Part shown: one piece after another, positions 52,973 through 61,284 of the stretch
Layout: each line of letters begins with the position of its first letter
Position numbering within the stretch: position 1 is the stretch's first letter
Origin: Pseudarthrobacter sp. IC2-21
GTDB lineage: Bacteria; Actinomycetota; Actinomycetes; Actinomycetales; Micrococcaceae
Length of the DNA stretch: 64,000 nt
Reading direction: 5' to 3'
Assembly: GCF_034048115.1 (NCBI RefSeq)
Contig: NZ_CP139145.1
Location: 2,790,001-2,854,000 of the forward strand
Position numbers and translations under genes: made by a program
Notes under the pieces: model-generated
What the model was told of the DNA's origin: nothing
What the model saw: only the letters and a program-made list of their open reading frames with translations
Database searches by the model: none

Positions 52973-53605
52973 ATGAGCGCCGACAAGTCCACGAGCTGGT
53001 CCTATGCTGAAGATCTGCCCGCCGAGGACGAAGTCATGGTGCGTGCCAGGGAGCGGTCCTTCGAGCTGGGGGTGACCCCGATCGGGACCGGCGTCGGTGC
53101 TGTCCTGACGGTGCTGGCTGCAGGGTCCAAAGCCCAGACCGCCGTCGAAATCGGAACAGGGGCGGGCGTCTCCGGTGTCTGCATTCTGCGGGGCCTGGGT
53201 CCGCACGCGGTGCTCACCACCATCGACGTTGATGTGGAGCACCTGAAGGCTGCCCGCGAGGCGTTTTCGGAGGCCGGCAGCCCGGCGAACCGCACCCGGA
53301 CCATCTCCGGCAGGGCGGGCGACGTCCTGCCCCGCCTGACCGATGCCGCCTATGACCTGGTCTTCATTGACGCCGACAAGCCCGGCCTGCCCGGGTACGT
53401 GGAGCAGGCGGTCCGGCTCCTGAAGACCGGGGGGCTGCTGATCATCAACGACGCCCTGGACAAGGACCGCGTCGCCAACCCTGCCGCCCGCGAGGCCAAC
53501 ACCGTGGTTTTGCGTCAGGTGGGCAAAACGATCCGCGACGACGACCGCCTCGCCTCTGCCATGCTGCCTACCGGCGACGGCCTGCTGGTCGCCGTCAAGA
53601 GATAG
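52973..53605 (+). CDS. SAM-dependent O-methyltransferase (class I, COMT-like)
   Basis: 210 residues. SAM motif I is AVEIGTGAGVSGVCILRGLG near residue 60; TTIDVDVEHLKAAREAF and YDLVFIDADKPGLPGYVEQA follow, the latter giving the metal-binding DADK. NDALDKDRVANP completes the type. It methylates a hydroxyl or catechol of unknown identity. It is divergent from sigE, as in mycobacteria (Rv1220c). Its 3' end is followed by a 16-base tandem repeat and a hairpin. Confidence 0.92.
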   Translation: MSADKSTSWSYAEDLPAEDEVMVRARERSFELGVTPIGTGVGAVLTVLAAGSKAQTAVEIGTGAGVSGVCILRGLGPHAVLTTIDVDVEHLKAAREAFSEAGSPANRTRTISGRAGDVLPRLTDAAYDLVFIDADKPGLPGYVEQAVRLLKTGGLLIINDALDKDRVANPAAREANTVVLRQVGKTIRDDDRLASAMLPTGDGLLVAVKR

Positions 53606-53606
53606 A

Positions 53607-53654
53607 ACAGTCAAAAAACAGCACCGTCAAAAAACCGCACCGTCAAAAAACAGA
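53607..53654 (+). repeat. three tandem 16-base units after the O-methyltransferase
   Basis: Units at 53607-53622, 53623-53638 and 53639-53654 follow the pattern ACCGTCAAAAAACCGC with one or two changes. The first unit starts two bases after the stop codon. The A tracts are unusual in this GC-rich context. Too short and too close together to be CRISPR. Confidence 0.85.
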
Positions 53655-53657
53655 ACA

Positions 53658-53684
53658 GGGCCCGCAGCCTGTAGCTGCGGACCC
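53658..53684. terminator. hairpin between O-methyltransferase and DUF3117 genes
   Basis: GGGCCCGCAGC (53658-53668) pairs with GCTGCGGACCC (53674-53684), with one mismatch, over a five-base loop. The same 11-base stem core recurs in the terminator after gluD. It serves two convergent genes. Confidence 0.7.
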
Positions 53685-53713
53685 TCGCCCCACGGGATCA
53701 ACCGGTCCCGAAA

Positions 53714-53881
53714 TTATTCGGTAACGCCCACGAGGCATTCCTTAAGGTTGGCCGCCTCAGCAGCGTTGAGTTCCACCACAAGCCGTCCGCCGCCTTCGAG
53801 CGGTACGCGCATGATCAGGCTGCGGCCCTCCTTGGTGACTTCCATAGGGCCGTCGCCCGTGCGTGGTTTCATAGCCGCCAT
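53714..53881 (-). CDS. DUF3117 family protein
   Basis: 55 residues covering the whole family: MAAMKPRTGDGPMEVTKEGR at the start, then LIMRVPLEGGGRLVVELN and a short helical end. It is a tiny conserved actinobacterial protein of unknown function. The ATG at 53881 is preferred because GGAGGGG stands nine bases ahead and homologues begin MAAMKPRTGDGP; the frame extends six codons further. It lies alone between convergent and divergent neighbours. Confidence 0.92.
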   Translation of the reverse strand: MAAMKPRTGDGPMEVTKEGRSLIMRVPLEGGGRLVVELNAAEAANLKECLVGVTE

Positions 53882-54114
53882 GAGGAATTTCCCCTCCATT
53901 TAGTCCCAGGACATAGCAGCCCGGGCGGGCTGTGTCCGCGTGGTCAAATCAAGCCGCTATGGCGGCCCGTACTGATGCCGCCATTGCTGAACATTCTGAA
54001 TCCTGTTGTCCCTGCTTACTCCCTATTATCCTGTAATTACCCGCACGTAGCTAATCGATGGACATTTACGGCCGCGTCGGATTCTCCGATCCCGGGGCGC
54101 GGGACCGCTTACCG
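53882..54114. other. intergenic region upstream of DUF3117
   Basis: About 230 bases without a gene. It separates the DUF3117 gene from the PIG-V-like gene, which ends at 54115 and reads the same way. An AT-richer patch around 54005-54050 probably holds the DUF3117 promoter, but I cannot single out a -10. The ribosome site GGAGGGG is at 53891-53897. Confidence 0.4.
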
Positions 54115-55362
54115 TCACGGGGGATAATCGCCGCCACCCGGAAGCGGCGCCCATGCCCAGAGCCAGACAATCCACACGACCTGGAGCAGGACAAACATGG
54201 TCAGGACGGTGCCGCGGTACGCCTTCGAACGGGACAGCATCGCCGCCCCGAGTGCCAGCGGAAACAGCGGGAGCAGCATGCGGAATGTACTGGTCTGGGG
54301 GTCCAGGAATACCAGGAGGTACCCCATGTAGCACGCGCACCACAAGCGCAGCTCCGTGCCGAGCCGCAGCACCGGCCGGGCGAAAAGCAGGAGTGCAAAG
54401 AGTCCCGCAAAAACGAACGGCGCCAGGATACCCAGGACCGGGCCGAACAGGTCCACGCCGGTATCGAACCATGGTTTGAAGGGCACCAGGCTGTGGCCGC
54501 GCCAAACGGTTTCAGTCTTGGTATAGGCGGCCATGTCGCCGGTGGCAACCCATGCCGCGACGGGCCAGGAGAGGGCCGCTGCGCCGCATACGGCAGTGAG
54601 CCCGGCAAGGGACACCAGCCCGCGGATGCTGTGGGATCCCTCGGGGCCATTGCGGATCCGTTCCGCGGCCCCGGCGATCAGGAGTACTCCCAGCATGACC
54701 GCAAACGGGACGCCCACGGGGCGGGACAGGCACAGGAGCACCACCGCCGGCATGGCCCACCCGTAACGCTGCCGGATAACCAGCAACAGCGTGATGGCCA
54801 GCAGGAGGATGGTAAGCGGTTCCGCGTACGGAACCTGAAGGATGGCCGAGGCGGGAAAGGTGGCGAAGAACGCCGTTCCCCACAGGGCCGTGCCATGTGA
54901 TGCCCTGTGCCGGAACAGGGAGTAAACGGCAAGGGCGGCCGCAAGGCCCGCGAGCATCGCCACAACCGTCAGACCCGCCGCCGGGCTGGCCCCGGTCACC
55001 TCTGACAGCATCCGGCCCAGCGCGGGGAAGAGCGGGTAGAAGGCCCAGGCGTTTTCCTGCACATTGCCCGCTGCATCGGTGGGCAACGACGAGGGGTACC
55101 CGTCAGTGATGATCCGGCCGTACCACCGCGCATCCCAAATGTTGATGAAATTCCAGTAATCAGGTTTGGAGGGTAGCCAGGGATTGGGCCCCTGATGCCG
55201 GGCAGCGGCAACAAAAATGCAGGCACTGACCAGGCGGGCCGCGACGTAGAGGACGGCTACCTGGAGCCACCACGGCCACCGCCCGATGGCACCGGCGGCG
55301 CGGGCCCGCAGGGAAGCGACCGCCGCCGTCGGGCCCGTCCTGTCCCCCGTGTCAGCGCTCAA
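54115..55362 (-). CDS. PIG-V-like membrane mannosyltransferase (GT-C fold)
   Basis: 415 residues, polytopic, with about nine or ten helices. The first external loop holds YWNFINIWDARWYGRIITDG, the WDxxWY pattern of the PIG-V/mannosyltransferase family, with Asp as the candidate catalytic residue. AWAFYPLFPALGRML, LQVPYAEPLTILLLA and LSRPVGVPFAVML are also family-like. It probably uses a polyprenyl-phosphate sugar to decorate a lipid or wall polymer outside the membrane. The TTG start overlaps the DivIVA-domain gene stop as TTGA, so the two are co-translated. Confidence 0.82.
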   Translation of the reverse strand: MSADTGDRTGPTAAVASLRARAAGAIGRWPWWLQVAVLYVAARLVSACIFVAAARHQGPNPWLPSKPDYWNFINIWDARWYGRIITDGYPSSLPTDAAGNVQENAWAFYPLFPALGRMLSEVTGASPAAGLTVVAMLAGLAAALAVYSLFRHRASHGTALWGTAFFATFPASAILQVPYAEPLTILLLAITLLLVIRQRYGWAMPAVVLLCLSRPVGVPFAVMLGVLLIAGAAERIRNGPEGSHSIRGLVSLAGLTAVCGAAALSWPVAAWVATGDMAAYTKTETVWRGHSLVPFKPWFDTGVDLFGPVLGILAPFVFAGLFALLLFARPVLRLGTELRLWCACYMGYLLVFLDPQTSTFRMLLPLFPLALGAAMLSRSKAYRGTVLTMFVLLQVVWIVWLWAWAPLPGGGDYPP

Positions 55363-55769
55363 GCGCCGGCCTCCGGGGCAGCGGCCCGTTCCGCATCGAG
55401 CAGCCGGGCCCGCAGTTCCGCCAGTTCGGCGTCCTTGGACGCCAGTTGGTCCCGCAGTTCGTCCAGGACCTGGTCCACCTGATCCATCCGGTAGCCCCGC
55501 AGGCCCAGGGAGAACCGGACGTTATCGACGTCGGCCGGTGCCGCGTCCGCGGGCAGCAGCACCGGCGGCAGGTTGGCCGGGGGCTGGGCGAATCCGCCAT
55601 AGAGCAGCTCCGCGCCCGGGGGGTCGGCCGCAGGTGCGGGGCTGGAATCCCGGCCGGTGATGCGCCGGAAGCCGGCCAGGATGCTGTGGGAACCACCGAC
55701 ACCGGCCCAAATCGTGGCACCGACCAGCACAACGGCGATGAAAACCAGGAAAAAACTCACAGCACCCAT
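55359..55769 (-). CDS. DivIVA-domain membrane protein
   Basis: 136 residues. The N-terminal membrane helix is FFLVFIAVVLVGATIWAGVG; a Pro/Ala linker follows; and a DivIVA-type segment (VRFSLGLRGYRMDQVDQVLD) near residue 85 continues into a short coiled coil (ELRDQLASKDAELAELRARL). DivIVA domains bind curved membrane and organise polar growth; this small anchored form probably recruits or reports on that machinery. A similar gene sits beside the DapE/LOG region of mycobacteria as I recall. Its stop is overlapped by the PIG-V-like gene. Confidence 0.85.
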   Translation of the reverse strand: MGAVSFFLVFIAVVLVGATIWAGVGGSHSILAGFRRITGRDSSPAPAADPPGAELLYGGFAQPPANLPPVLLPADAAPADVDNVRFSLGLRGYRMDQVDQVLDELRDQLASKDAELAELRARLLDAERAAAPEAGA

Positions 55770-55792
55770 CGTGCCAGATCACCGCCCACGGA

Positions 55793-56578
55793 CTATTCGG
55801 GCCGCTGTTCCCCGTTGCTTGAGGGGGTGGGAACCGGGCCATGCAGCACCAGGTCCACGGCTTCAGCGGGATCGTCCACCACCTGGATCAGATCCAGGTC
55901 CTTTTCCGAGACCATGCCCTCGGCCACCAGCGTGCCGCGGATCCATTCGATCATCGGCCCCCAAAAGTCCACGCCCAGAAGCACGATCGGGAAGGACGTC
56001 ACTTTCCGGGTCTGGACCAGGACCATGGCCTCAAAAAGTTCATCCAGGGTCCCCAGTCCACCGGGCAGGACGATGAAGCCCTGGGCATATTTGACGAACA
56101 TGGTCTTCCGGGCAAAGAAGTAACGGAAGTTGATGCCGAGGTCCACCCACTGGTTCAGGCCCTGCTCGAACGGCAGTTCAATGCCCAGCCCAACGGACAC
56201 ACCGTTCCCCTCCACGGTGCCGCGGTTGGCCGCCTCCATGGACCCCGGGCCTCCGCCGGTGATGACGGCTACCCCGGCGGCCGCGAGGTGACGCCCCACC
56301 GCCATACCCATTTCATAGAACGGGCTCCCGGGTTTGGTGCGCGCCGAACCGAACACGCTGACAGCCGGCCCCAGGTCCGCGAGCGCTCCGAAACCTTCCA
56401 CGAATTCGCTTTGGATCCGCAGGACGCGCCACGGATCAGAGTGGACGAACTGTCCTGCGCCCTTGGTATCAAGCAAATGCTGATCGGACATTTCCACAGC
56501 TGCCTGTTTGCGGCGCAGTTCAAGGGGACCCTTACGGCGCGGCTGAGTGGATTTTGCCGGATCTGCGTTGATGCTCAT
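55793..56578 (-). CDS. LOG-family Rossmann protein (TIGR00730; cytokinin riboside 5'-monophosphate phosphoribohydrolase type)
   Basis: 261 residues. The nucleotide-binding motif GGGPGSMEAANRG and the catalytic PGGLGTLDELFEAMVLVQT are both present, as is SVFGSARTKPGSPFYEMG at the start of the fold. The family hydrolyses N6-substituted AMP to the base and ribose phosphate; in actinobacteria some members make cytokinin-like adenines, others act on AMP. The first 40 residues are basic and unconserved. The ATG stands six bases after TAGCCT (predicted leaderless). Divergent from gluA. Confidence 0.88.
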   Translation of the reverse strand: MSINADPAKSTQPRRKGPLELRRKQAAVEMSDQHLLDTKGAGQFVHSDPWRVLRIQSEFVEGFGALADLGPAVSVFGSARTKPGSPFYEMGMAVGRHLAAAGVAVITGGGPGSMEAANRGTVEGNGVSVGLGIELPFEQGLNQWVDLGINFRYFFARKTMFVKYAQGFIVLPGGLGTLDELFEAMVLVQTRKVTSFPIVLLGVDFWGPMIEWIRGTLVAEGMVSEKDLDLIQVVDDPAEAVDLVLHGPVPTPSSNGEQRPE

Positions 56579-56590
56579 CCCCCTAGGCTA
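56579..56590 (-). promoter_or_regulatory. -10 element TAGCCT, six bases before the LOG-gene ATG
   Basis: Minus-strand TAGCCT (56590-56585) is followed by AGGGGG and the ATG. The G run touches the ATG, too close to act as a ribosome site. Confidence 0.5.
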
Positions 56591-56682
56591 GTGCCCCCGT
56601 CCCGTTGCCGCGGCAGGTATCTCTTGAATCACGATTCCGCGGGAACATGGCGTGATTCCCGTCATAAGCAGTCTTTGTTCGC

Positions 56683-56694
56683 TAGATTCTTCTT
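56683..56694 (+). promoter_or_regulatory. -10 element TAGATT, six bases before the gluA ATG
   Basis: TAGATT (56683-56688) is followed by CTTCTT and the ATG at 56695. There is no purine-rich ribosome site in between. Predicted leaderless. Confidence 0.55.
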
Positions 56695-57450
56695 ATGACT
56701 ACTCATGTGCCCGGCGACGCGCTCGTCTCCCTGAATGGTGTGAATAAGCATTATGGCCAGCTGCACGTTCTGAAGGACATCAATCTTCAGGTCAAGAAGG
56801 GCGAGGTGGTGGTTGTCATCGGGCCCTCAGGCTCGGGCAAGTCCACACTGTGCCGTGCCATCAACCGCCTGGAAACGATTGAGGGCGGCACCATCAGCAT
56901 TGACGGCAAAGTGCTGCCGGAAGAAGGCAAGGAGCTGGCTCAGCTGCGCGCCGACGTCGGCATGGTTTTCCAGTCCTTCAACCTTTTCGCGCACAAGACG
57001 ATTCTTGAGAACGTGACCCTGGGCCCCATCAAGGTCAAAGGGGTGGCCAAAGGGCAGGCGGACAAGGAAGCCATGGCCCTGTTGGAGCGCGTGGGCGTCG
57101 GTCACCAGGCGCCCAAGCTCCCGGCCCAGCTTTCGGGCGGCCAGCAGCAGCGTGTGGCCATTGCCCGCGCCCTGGCCATGAAGCCCAAGGTCATGCTCTT
57201 CGATGAGCCCACCTCGGCGCTGGACCCCGAAATGATCAACGAGGTCCTGGACGTCATGATCCAGTTGGCGAAGGAAGGCATGACCATGGTGGTGGTCACG
57301 CACGAAATGGGCTTCGCCCGGAAGGCTGCTGACCGCGTGGTGTTTATGGCCGACGGCCAGATCGTCGAGGACGCCACCCCAGAGGAATTCTTCACCAACC
57401 CGAAGAGCGACCGCGCCAAGGACTTCCTGTCCAAGCTGCTCACCCACTGA
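56695..57450 (+). CDS. gluA: glutamate-type ABC transporter ATP-binding protein
   Basis: 251 residues, a full ABC ATPase: [67 protein letters not shown] and [14 protein letters not shown]. The order ATPase-binding protein-permease-permease is that of corynebacterial gluABCD, so glutamate or a similar acidic amino acid is the likely cargo. It is the first gene of the operon, with a predicted leaderless start. Confidence 0.93.
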   Translation: MTTHVPGDALVSLNGVNKHYGQLHVLKDINLQVKKGEVVVVIGPSGSGKSTLCRAINRLETIEGGTISIDGKVLPEEGKELAQLRADVGMVFQSFNLFAHKTILENVTLGPIKVKGVAKGQADKEAMALLERVGVGHQAPKLPAQLSGGQQQRVAIARALAMKPKVMLFDEPTSALDPEMINEVLDVMIQLAKEGMTMVVVTHEMGFARKAADRVVFMADGQIVEDATPEEFFTNPKSDRAKDFLSKLLTH

Positions 57451-57487
57451 TTTTTCCAGCACCCATTACCCACTCCAACTCGCATCC

Positions 57488-57506
57488 GGGCCGCGACTTG
57501 CGGCCC
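57488..57506 (+). promoter_or_regulatory. hairpin just before the gluB ribosome site
   Basis: GGGCCGC (57488-57494) pairs with GCGGCCC (57500-57506) over GACTT, eight bases ahead of the GAAAGGAA ribosome site. It could protect the gluB mRNA end after processing or tune translation. Confidence 0.5.
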
Positions 57507-57524
57507 ACCAATGAAAGGAATGTC

Positions 57525-58412
57525 ATGATGGCATTTATGACCCGCCGGAAGTCGTTCTTCGTGGCGGCCAGCGCCGCCCTGGCACTGTCCCTGAGCGCAT
57601 GTGGCGGCTCTACCCCCGGCACAACGACCAACCCGACGGTTGCCGAGAAGCCGTCGTTTGCCGCAGGCACCACCATGGCGAAGCTTTCCAGCGCAGGCAC
57701 CATCAAGATCGGCACGAAGTACGATCAGCCCCTCTTCGGCCAGGTCGGCCTGGACGGAAAGCCCGTTGGGTTTGACGTGGAAATGGGCAAACTCATTGCT
57801 GCCAAGCTGGGTATCCCGGCGGACAAGATCGAGTGGTCCGAGACCGTGTCGGCCAACCGCGAACCCTTCATCGAACAGGGCAAGGTTGACCTCGTCATCG
57901 CCACGTACACCATCAACGACAAGCGCAAGCAGGTTGTCAGCTTTGCGGGCCCGTACTACGAAGCCGGCCAGGCCCTCATGGTCAACAAGGACAACAACAC
58001 CATCAAGAAGCCTGAAGATGTCAAGGGCAAGAAGGTTTGCTCCGTGACCGGCTCCACCCCGGCCGCCACCATCGTCGACAAGTACGGAGCCGAACTCGTT
58101 CCGGCAGCGACCTACTCCGCCTGCCTCGAGCCGCTGCGCAACAAGCAGGTTGAAGCCATCACCACGGACAACGTGATCCTGGCCGGCTTTGTGGACAAGG
58201 AACCGGACGCCTTCAAGCTTGCCTCGGATGAGACCTTCACCAAGGAGCCCTACGGCATCGGCCTGAAGAAGGACGACGCCGAGTTCCGCAACTGGATCGA
58301 CGACCAGCTTGAGGCATTCGCCAAGGACGGGTCCTACAAGAAGGCATGGGAAGCCACCGCAGGTTCGGTCATCAAGACCGCCCCTGAGCTTCCTGCCATC
58401 GTCCGTTACTAG
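57525..58412 (+). CDS. gluB: glutamate-type ABC transporter substrate-binding lipoprotein
   Basis: 295 residues. The lipobox LSAC near residue 25 gives lipid anchoring. Domain patterns are IKIGTKYDQPLFGQVG, GFDVEMGKLIAAKLG, WSETVSANREPFIEQGKVDL and the hinge segment VCSVTGSTPAATIV, with an Arg (SANREP) at the expected ligand-binding place. ATG 57525 is chosen for the AAAGGAA ahead of it; ATG 57528 is equally close. Confidence 0.92.
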   Translation: MMAFMTRRKSFFVAASAALALSLSACGGSTPGTTTNPTVAEKPSFAAGTTMAKLSSAGTIKIGTKYDQPLFGQVGLDGKPVGFDVEMGKLIAAKLGIPADKIEWSETVSANREPFIEQGKVDLVIATYTINDKRKQVVSFAGPYYEAGQALMVNKDNNTIKKPEDVKGKKVCSVTGSTPAATIVDKYGAELVPAATYSACLEPLRNKQVEAITTDNVILAGFVDKEPDAFKLASDETFTKEPYGIGLKKDDAEFRNWIDDQLEAFAKDGSYKKAWEATAGSVIKTAPELPAIVRY

Positions 58413-58442
58413 GCAGCACCGCTACCCTGTAGCCTCCGCAGT

Positions 58443-58478
58443 TTCCGGGGCGTACGCATCACAGCGGACGCCCCGGAA
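58443..58478 (+). terminator. intercistronic stem-loop between gluB and gluC
   Basis: TTCCGGGGCGT (58443-58453) pairs perfectly with ACGCCCCGGAA (58468-58478). In binding-protein operons such stems usually stabilise the binding-protein mRNA and lower permease expression; no U tract follows, so partial read-through is expected. Confidence 0.7.
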
Positions 58479-58525
58479 GGTGCCAGCCTGGTTTACGCCC
58501 ACTACGCCCAGAGCCGAAGGATCCT

Positions 58526-59176
58526 ATGGACGTCATCATTCACAACCTCCCCCTCTACTGGGAAGGCCTTCTGCGCACCCTCTTCCTCTCTGTCGTCTCC
58601 GGGATCATCGCGCTCATTGTCGGAACACTCCTGGCTGCTGCCCGGGTCTCCCCCATAGCGGCCCTCCGCGGATTCAGCACCGTGTACGTGGAAGTCCTCC
58701 GCAACACACCCCTGACCATTGCCTTCTTCTTCGCAGCGATTGTCCTCCCCCGCCTCGGCGTTAAGTTTGAGCAGTTTGAGATCGCAGCCATCATCGCGCT
58801 CAGTGCCTACACCGCGGCATTCATCGCCGAAGCCGTCCGCTCGGGCGTCAACAGCGTCCCCATCGGCCAGGCCGAGGCAGCTCGCAGCATCGGCATGAAG
58901 TTCGGCCAGGTCCTCTCGCTCATCATCCTGCCGCAAGCCCTTCGGACCGTGATCCCGCCGCTGATCAACATCCTGATCGCCCTGGTCAAGAACTCCTCGG
59001 TGGCCGGTGCGTTCTTCGTGCTTGAACTGTTCGGCTACGGCCGCCAGATGGCCAACGCCAACGGTGACCAGGTCATGGCCGTGCTGCTCGGCGTGGCATT
59101 CTTCTATCTGCTGCTCACCGTCCCGCTGGGCATCCTTGCCAGCACGGTGGAACGAAAGGTGGCGATTGCCCGATGA
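58526..59176 (+). CDS. gluC: glutamate-type ABC transporter permease 1
   Basis: 216 residues with about five helices. The EAA loop is EAARSIGMKFGQVLSLIILP, and VEVLRNTPLTIAFFFAAIVL is the typical HisM-family segment. It should pair with GluD as a heterodimer. AAGGAT precedes the ATG. The stop overlaps gluD by 4 bases. Confidence 0.93.
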   Translation: MDVIIHNLPLYWEGLLRTLFLSVVSGIIALIVGTLLAAARVSPIAALRGFSTVYVEVLRNTPLTIAFFFAAIVLPRLGVKFEQFEIAAIIALSAYTAAFIAEAVRSGVNSVPIGQAEAARSIGMKFGQVLSLIILPQALRTVIPPLINILIALVKNSSVAGAFFVLELFGYGRQMANANGDQVMAVLLGVAFFYLLLTVPLGILASTVERKVAIAR

Positions 59177-60012
59177 CTTCAGTCCTCTACGACGTACCGG
59201 GCCCGAAGGCCCGCCGGATCTCCCTCATCGGTTCCATCATCGGAACAGTGATCATCCTGGGCCTGTTGGCCTTCATCATCATGACGCTCGCGCAGCAGGG
59301 TATTTTCGAAGGCCGCCGCTGGGCCATCTTCACCCGGGCTGATGTCTGGACACTGCTTGGCAACGGCATCGGGGCCACCCTCAGCGCCGCCGCCATCGCG
59401 GCTGTCATTGCTTTCCCGCTGGGCCTGATGCTGTGCCTGCTGCGCATCTCCCTGGTCGCCTGGATCCGGATCCCCACCCGGGTGGTGCTGGAGTTCCTGC
59501 GTGGCATGCCCGTTGTCCTGATGATGCTGTTCGTCCTGCTGGTGTTCGGCACCAGCTCGTTCATCGCAGTGATCGCCGGGCTGGTCCTCTACAACGCCGC
59601 GATCTTCGCGGAGATCATCCGGGCAGGCATCCAGTCGCTGCCCAAGGGCCAGCGGGAGGCAGGCCTGACCATTGGCCTGACCAGCTTCCAGTCCCGGATG
59701 CTGATCGAGCTGCCCCAGGCTATCCGGCGCATGATGCCGTCACTGGTTGCCCAGCTGGTGGTCCTCCTGAAGGACACCTCGCTGGGCTACATCGTGGCCT
59801 ACGGCGAACTGCTCCGGGCCGTGCAGGTCATGGCGGACTTCCTGGGTAACGCGTTCCTGTTCCCCATCTTTTTCGTCGCCGCCGCAATCTATATCGCGAT
59901 CAACATCACGGTTTCCCGGATAGCGGTCTGGATCGAGCGCCGCGGGTCGAACAAGACCGCGGGCGGTGTGGCGAAGGCACCCACCGCCGTCGTTGCACCG
60001 GAACTCAAGTAG
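59173..60012 (+). CDS. gluD: glutamate-type ABC transporter permease 2
   Basis: 279 residues with an extra N-terminal helix compared with GluC (IGSIIGTVIILGLLAFIIMT) before the five-helix HisM core. LEFLRGMPVVLMMLFVLLVF and the EAA loop EAGLTIGLTSFQSRMLIELP are present. The C-terminal 25 residues are basic and cytosolic. It is the last gene of the operon, followed directly by a strong hairpin. Confidence 0.93.
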   Translation: MTSVLYDVPGPKARRISLIGSIIGTVIILGLLAFIIMTLAQQGIFEGRRWAIFTRADVWTLLGNGIGATLSAAAIAAVIAFPLGLMLCLLRISLVAWIRIPTRVVLEFLRGMPVVLMMLFVLLVFGTSSFIAVIAGLVLYNAAIFAEIIRAGIQSLPKGQREAGLTIGLTSFQSRMLIELPQAIRRMMPSLVAQLVVLLKDTSLGYIVAYGELLRAVQVMADFLGNAFLFPIFFVAAAIYIAINITVSRIAVWIERRGSNKTAGGVAKAPTAVVAPELK

Positions 60013-60018
60013 CCCATC

Positions 60019-60074
60019 GCGCACATAGAGGAGGGTCCGCAGCCAACTGGCTGCGGACCCTCCTCTGTGTGCGC
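60019..60074. terminator. very long hairpin between gluD and dapE
   Basis: A 26-base stem (60019-60044 with 60049-60074) has one mismatch and a four-base AACT loop; its inner part is GAGGAGGGTCCGCAGCC. An additional CTATGTGCG at 60076-60084 can pair with CGCACATAG (60020-60028) instead. The stem core GGGTCCGCAGC is shared with the hairpin at 53658. It serves both convergent genes. Confidence 0.85.
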
Positions 60075-60097
60075 GCTATGTGCGTCTAAGGCGGTAG

Positions 60098-61234
60098 CTA
60101 CTCCGCCAGCCAGCTCCGCAGCACCCTGAGGCACTCGCGGATGGCATCGGCGTCGACGTGTTCCTCATCCTTATGGGCCAGCAACGGATCACCGGGGCCA
60201 AAGTTCACCGCCGGGATCCCCAGTTCACTGAAACGCGCGACGTCGGTCCAACCGTATTTGGGCTTGGGCTCGGCTCCGACCGCGGCCACAAAGGACGCGG
60301 CAGCCGGATGGTTCAGTCCGGGACGCGCGCCCGCGGCAGCGTCCGTGCGCACCACCTCGAACCCCGCCAGCAGCTCCCGGACCACGGCCTCAGCCTGCTC
60401 CGGAGACTTGTCCGGGGCGAAGCGGTAGTTGATCTCCACCACGCACCGGTCCGGAATGACGTTTCCCGCGGTGCCGCCGTTGATCTTGACGGCGTTGAGG
60501 CTTTCCCGGTAGTCGAGGCCGTCCACGTTGATGGTCTGCGGTTCGTAGGCTGCCAGCCGGGCAAGGATGGGGGCGGCGGCGTGGATGGCGTTGCTGCCCA
60601 TCCAGGCACGTGCGGAATGTGCCGCCTCCCCCACCGTCGTGGCTTCGAAACGGCTGGTGCCGTTGCAGCCGCCCTCCACGGTGCCGTGCGTCGGCTCCAG
60701 GAGGATGGCAAAGTCGCCGTCGAGGAGGTCGCCATGGTTGCGCACCAGGCGCCCCAGTCCGCTTTTGACCGCTTCCACTTCCTCATGGTCATAAAACACA
60801 AAGGTGACGTCCCGCCCTGGGACGGCCCCGCCGTCGAACATGGTGGCCGCAAGCGCGAGCTGCACCGCAACCCCGCCCTTCATGTCCGTGGCGCCACGCC
60901 CGTAGAGGACGCCCTTCCCCGGAGTGCCGGAATCCCAGGTTGACGGGACCGTGCCGCGCGCGCCGGGGGTGGTGGGCAGCGGCACTGTGTCCAGGTGCCC
61001 GGCAAGAATGACGCGTTCCGGCCGGCCCAGCTCCGTGCGCGCAATAATCGAGTCGCCGTCGCGGACCACACGGAGCTCCGGAATGGCCCGAAGCGCCACG
61101 TCAACGGCGTCCGCCAGGTCCTTCTCGTTCCCGGACACACTGTTGATGTCCATCAGGGCGGCGGTCAGCACCGCAACGTCCTGGCTGAGGTCTAAAGGAG
61201 CGGTGGTCGGTTCAGGGGCGGTTTCGGCAGTCAC
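60098..61234 (-). CDS. dapE: succinyl-diaminopimelate desuccinylase
   Basis: 378 residues, M20 metallopeptidase fold. Metal and catalytic motifs are LAGHLDTVPLPTT, YGRGATDMKGGVAVQL and FYDHEEVEAVKSG, with the C-terminal HKDEEHVDADAI. It releases succinate to give LL-diaminopimelate for lysine and peptidoglycan. GTG start six bases after TAGACT. It is divergent from dapD, its pathway partner two steps earlier. Confidence 0.95.
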   Translation of the reverse strand: MTAETAPEPTTAPLDLSQDVAVLTAALMDINSVSGNEKDLADAVDVALRAIPELRVVRDGDSIIARTELGRPERVILAGHLDTVPLPTTPGARGTVPSTWDSGTPGKGVLYGRGATDMKGGVAVQLALAATMFDGGAVPGRDVTFVFYDHEEVEAVKSGLGRLVRNHGDLLDGDFAILLEPTHGTVEGGCNGTSRFEATTVGEAAHSARAWMGSNAIHAAAPILARLAAYEPQTINVDGLDYRESLNAVKINGGTAGNVIPDRCVVEINYRFAPDKSPEQAEAVVRELLAGFEVVRTDAAAGARPGLNHPAAASFVAAVGAEPKPKYGWTDVARFSELGIPAVNFGPGDPLLAHKDEEHVDADAIRECLRVLRSWLAE

Positions 61235-61284
61235 GTTGCCAGTCTAGTTCGAACCCCGCGCCCTGCTCTCGCTAGACTGGGGGC
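61235..61284. promoter_or_regulatory. divergent dapE/dapD promoter pair
   Basis: The 50-base gap holds TAGACT facing each gene (minus strand 61246-61241; plus strand 61273-61278), each exactly six bases from its start codon. Both -35 regions must fall in the same 25 bases, so the two RNA polymerases would compete. Confidence 0.6.

Noticed and set aside
53607..53654. CRISPR array
   Set aside because: The three 16-base units follow one another directly, without spacers, and no cas gene is present.
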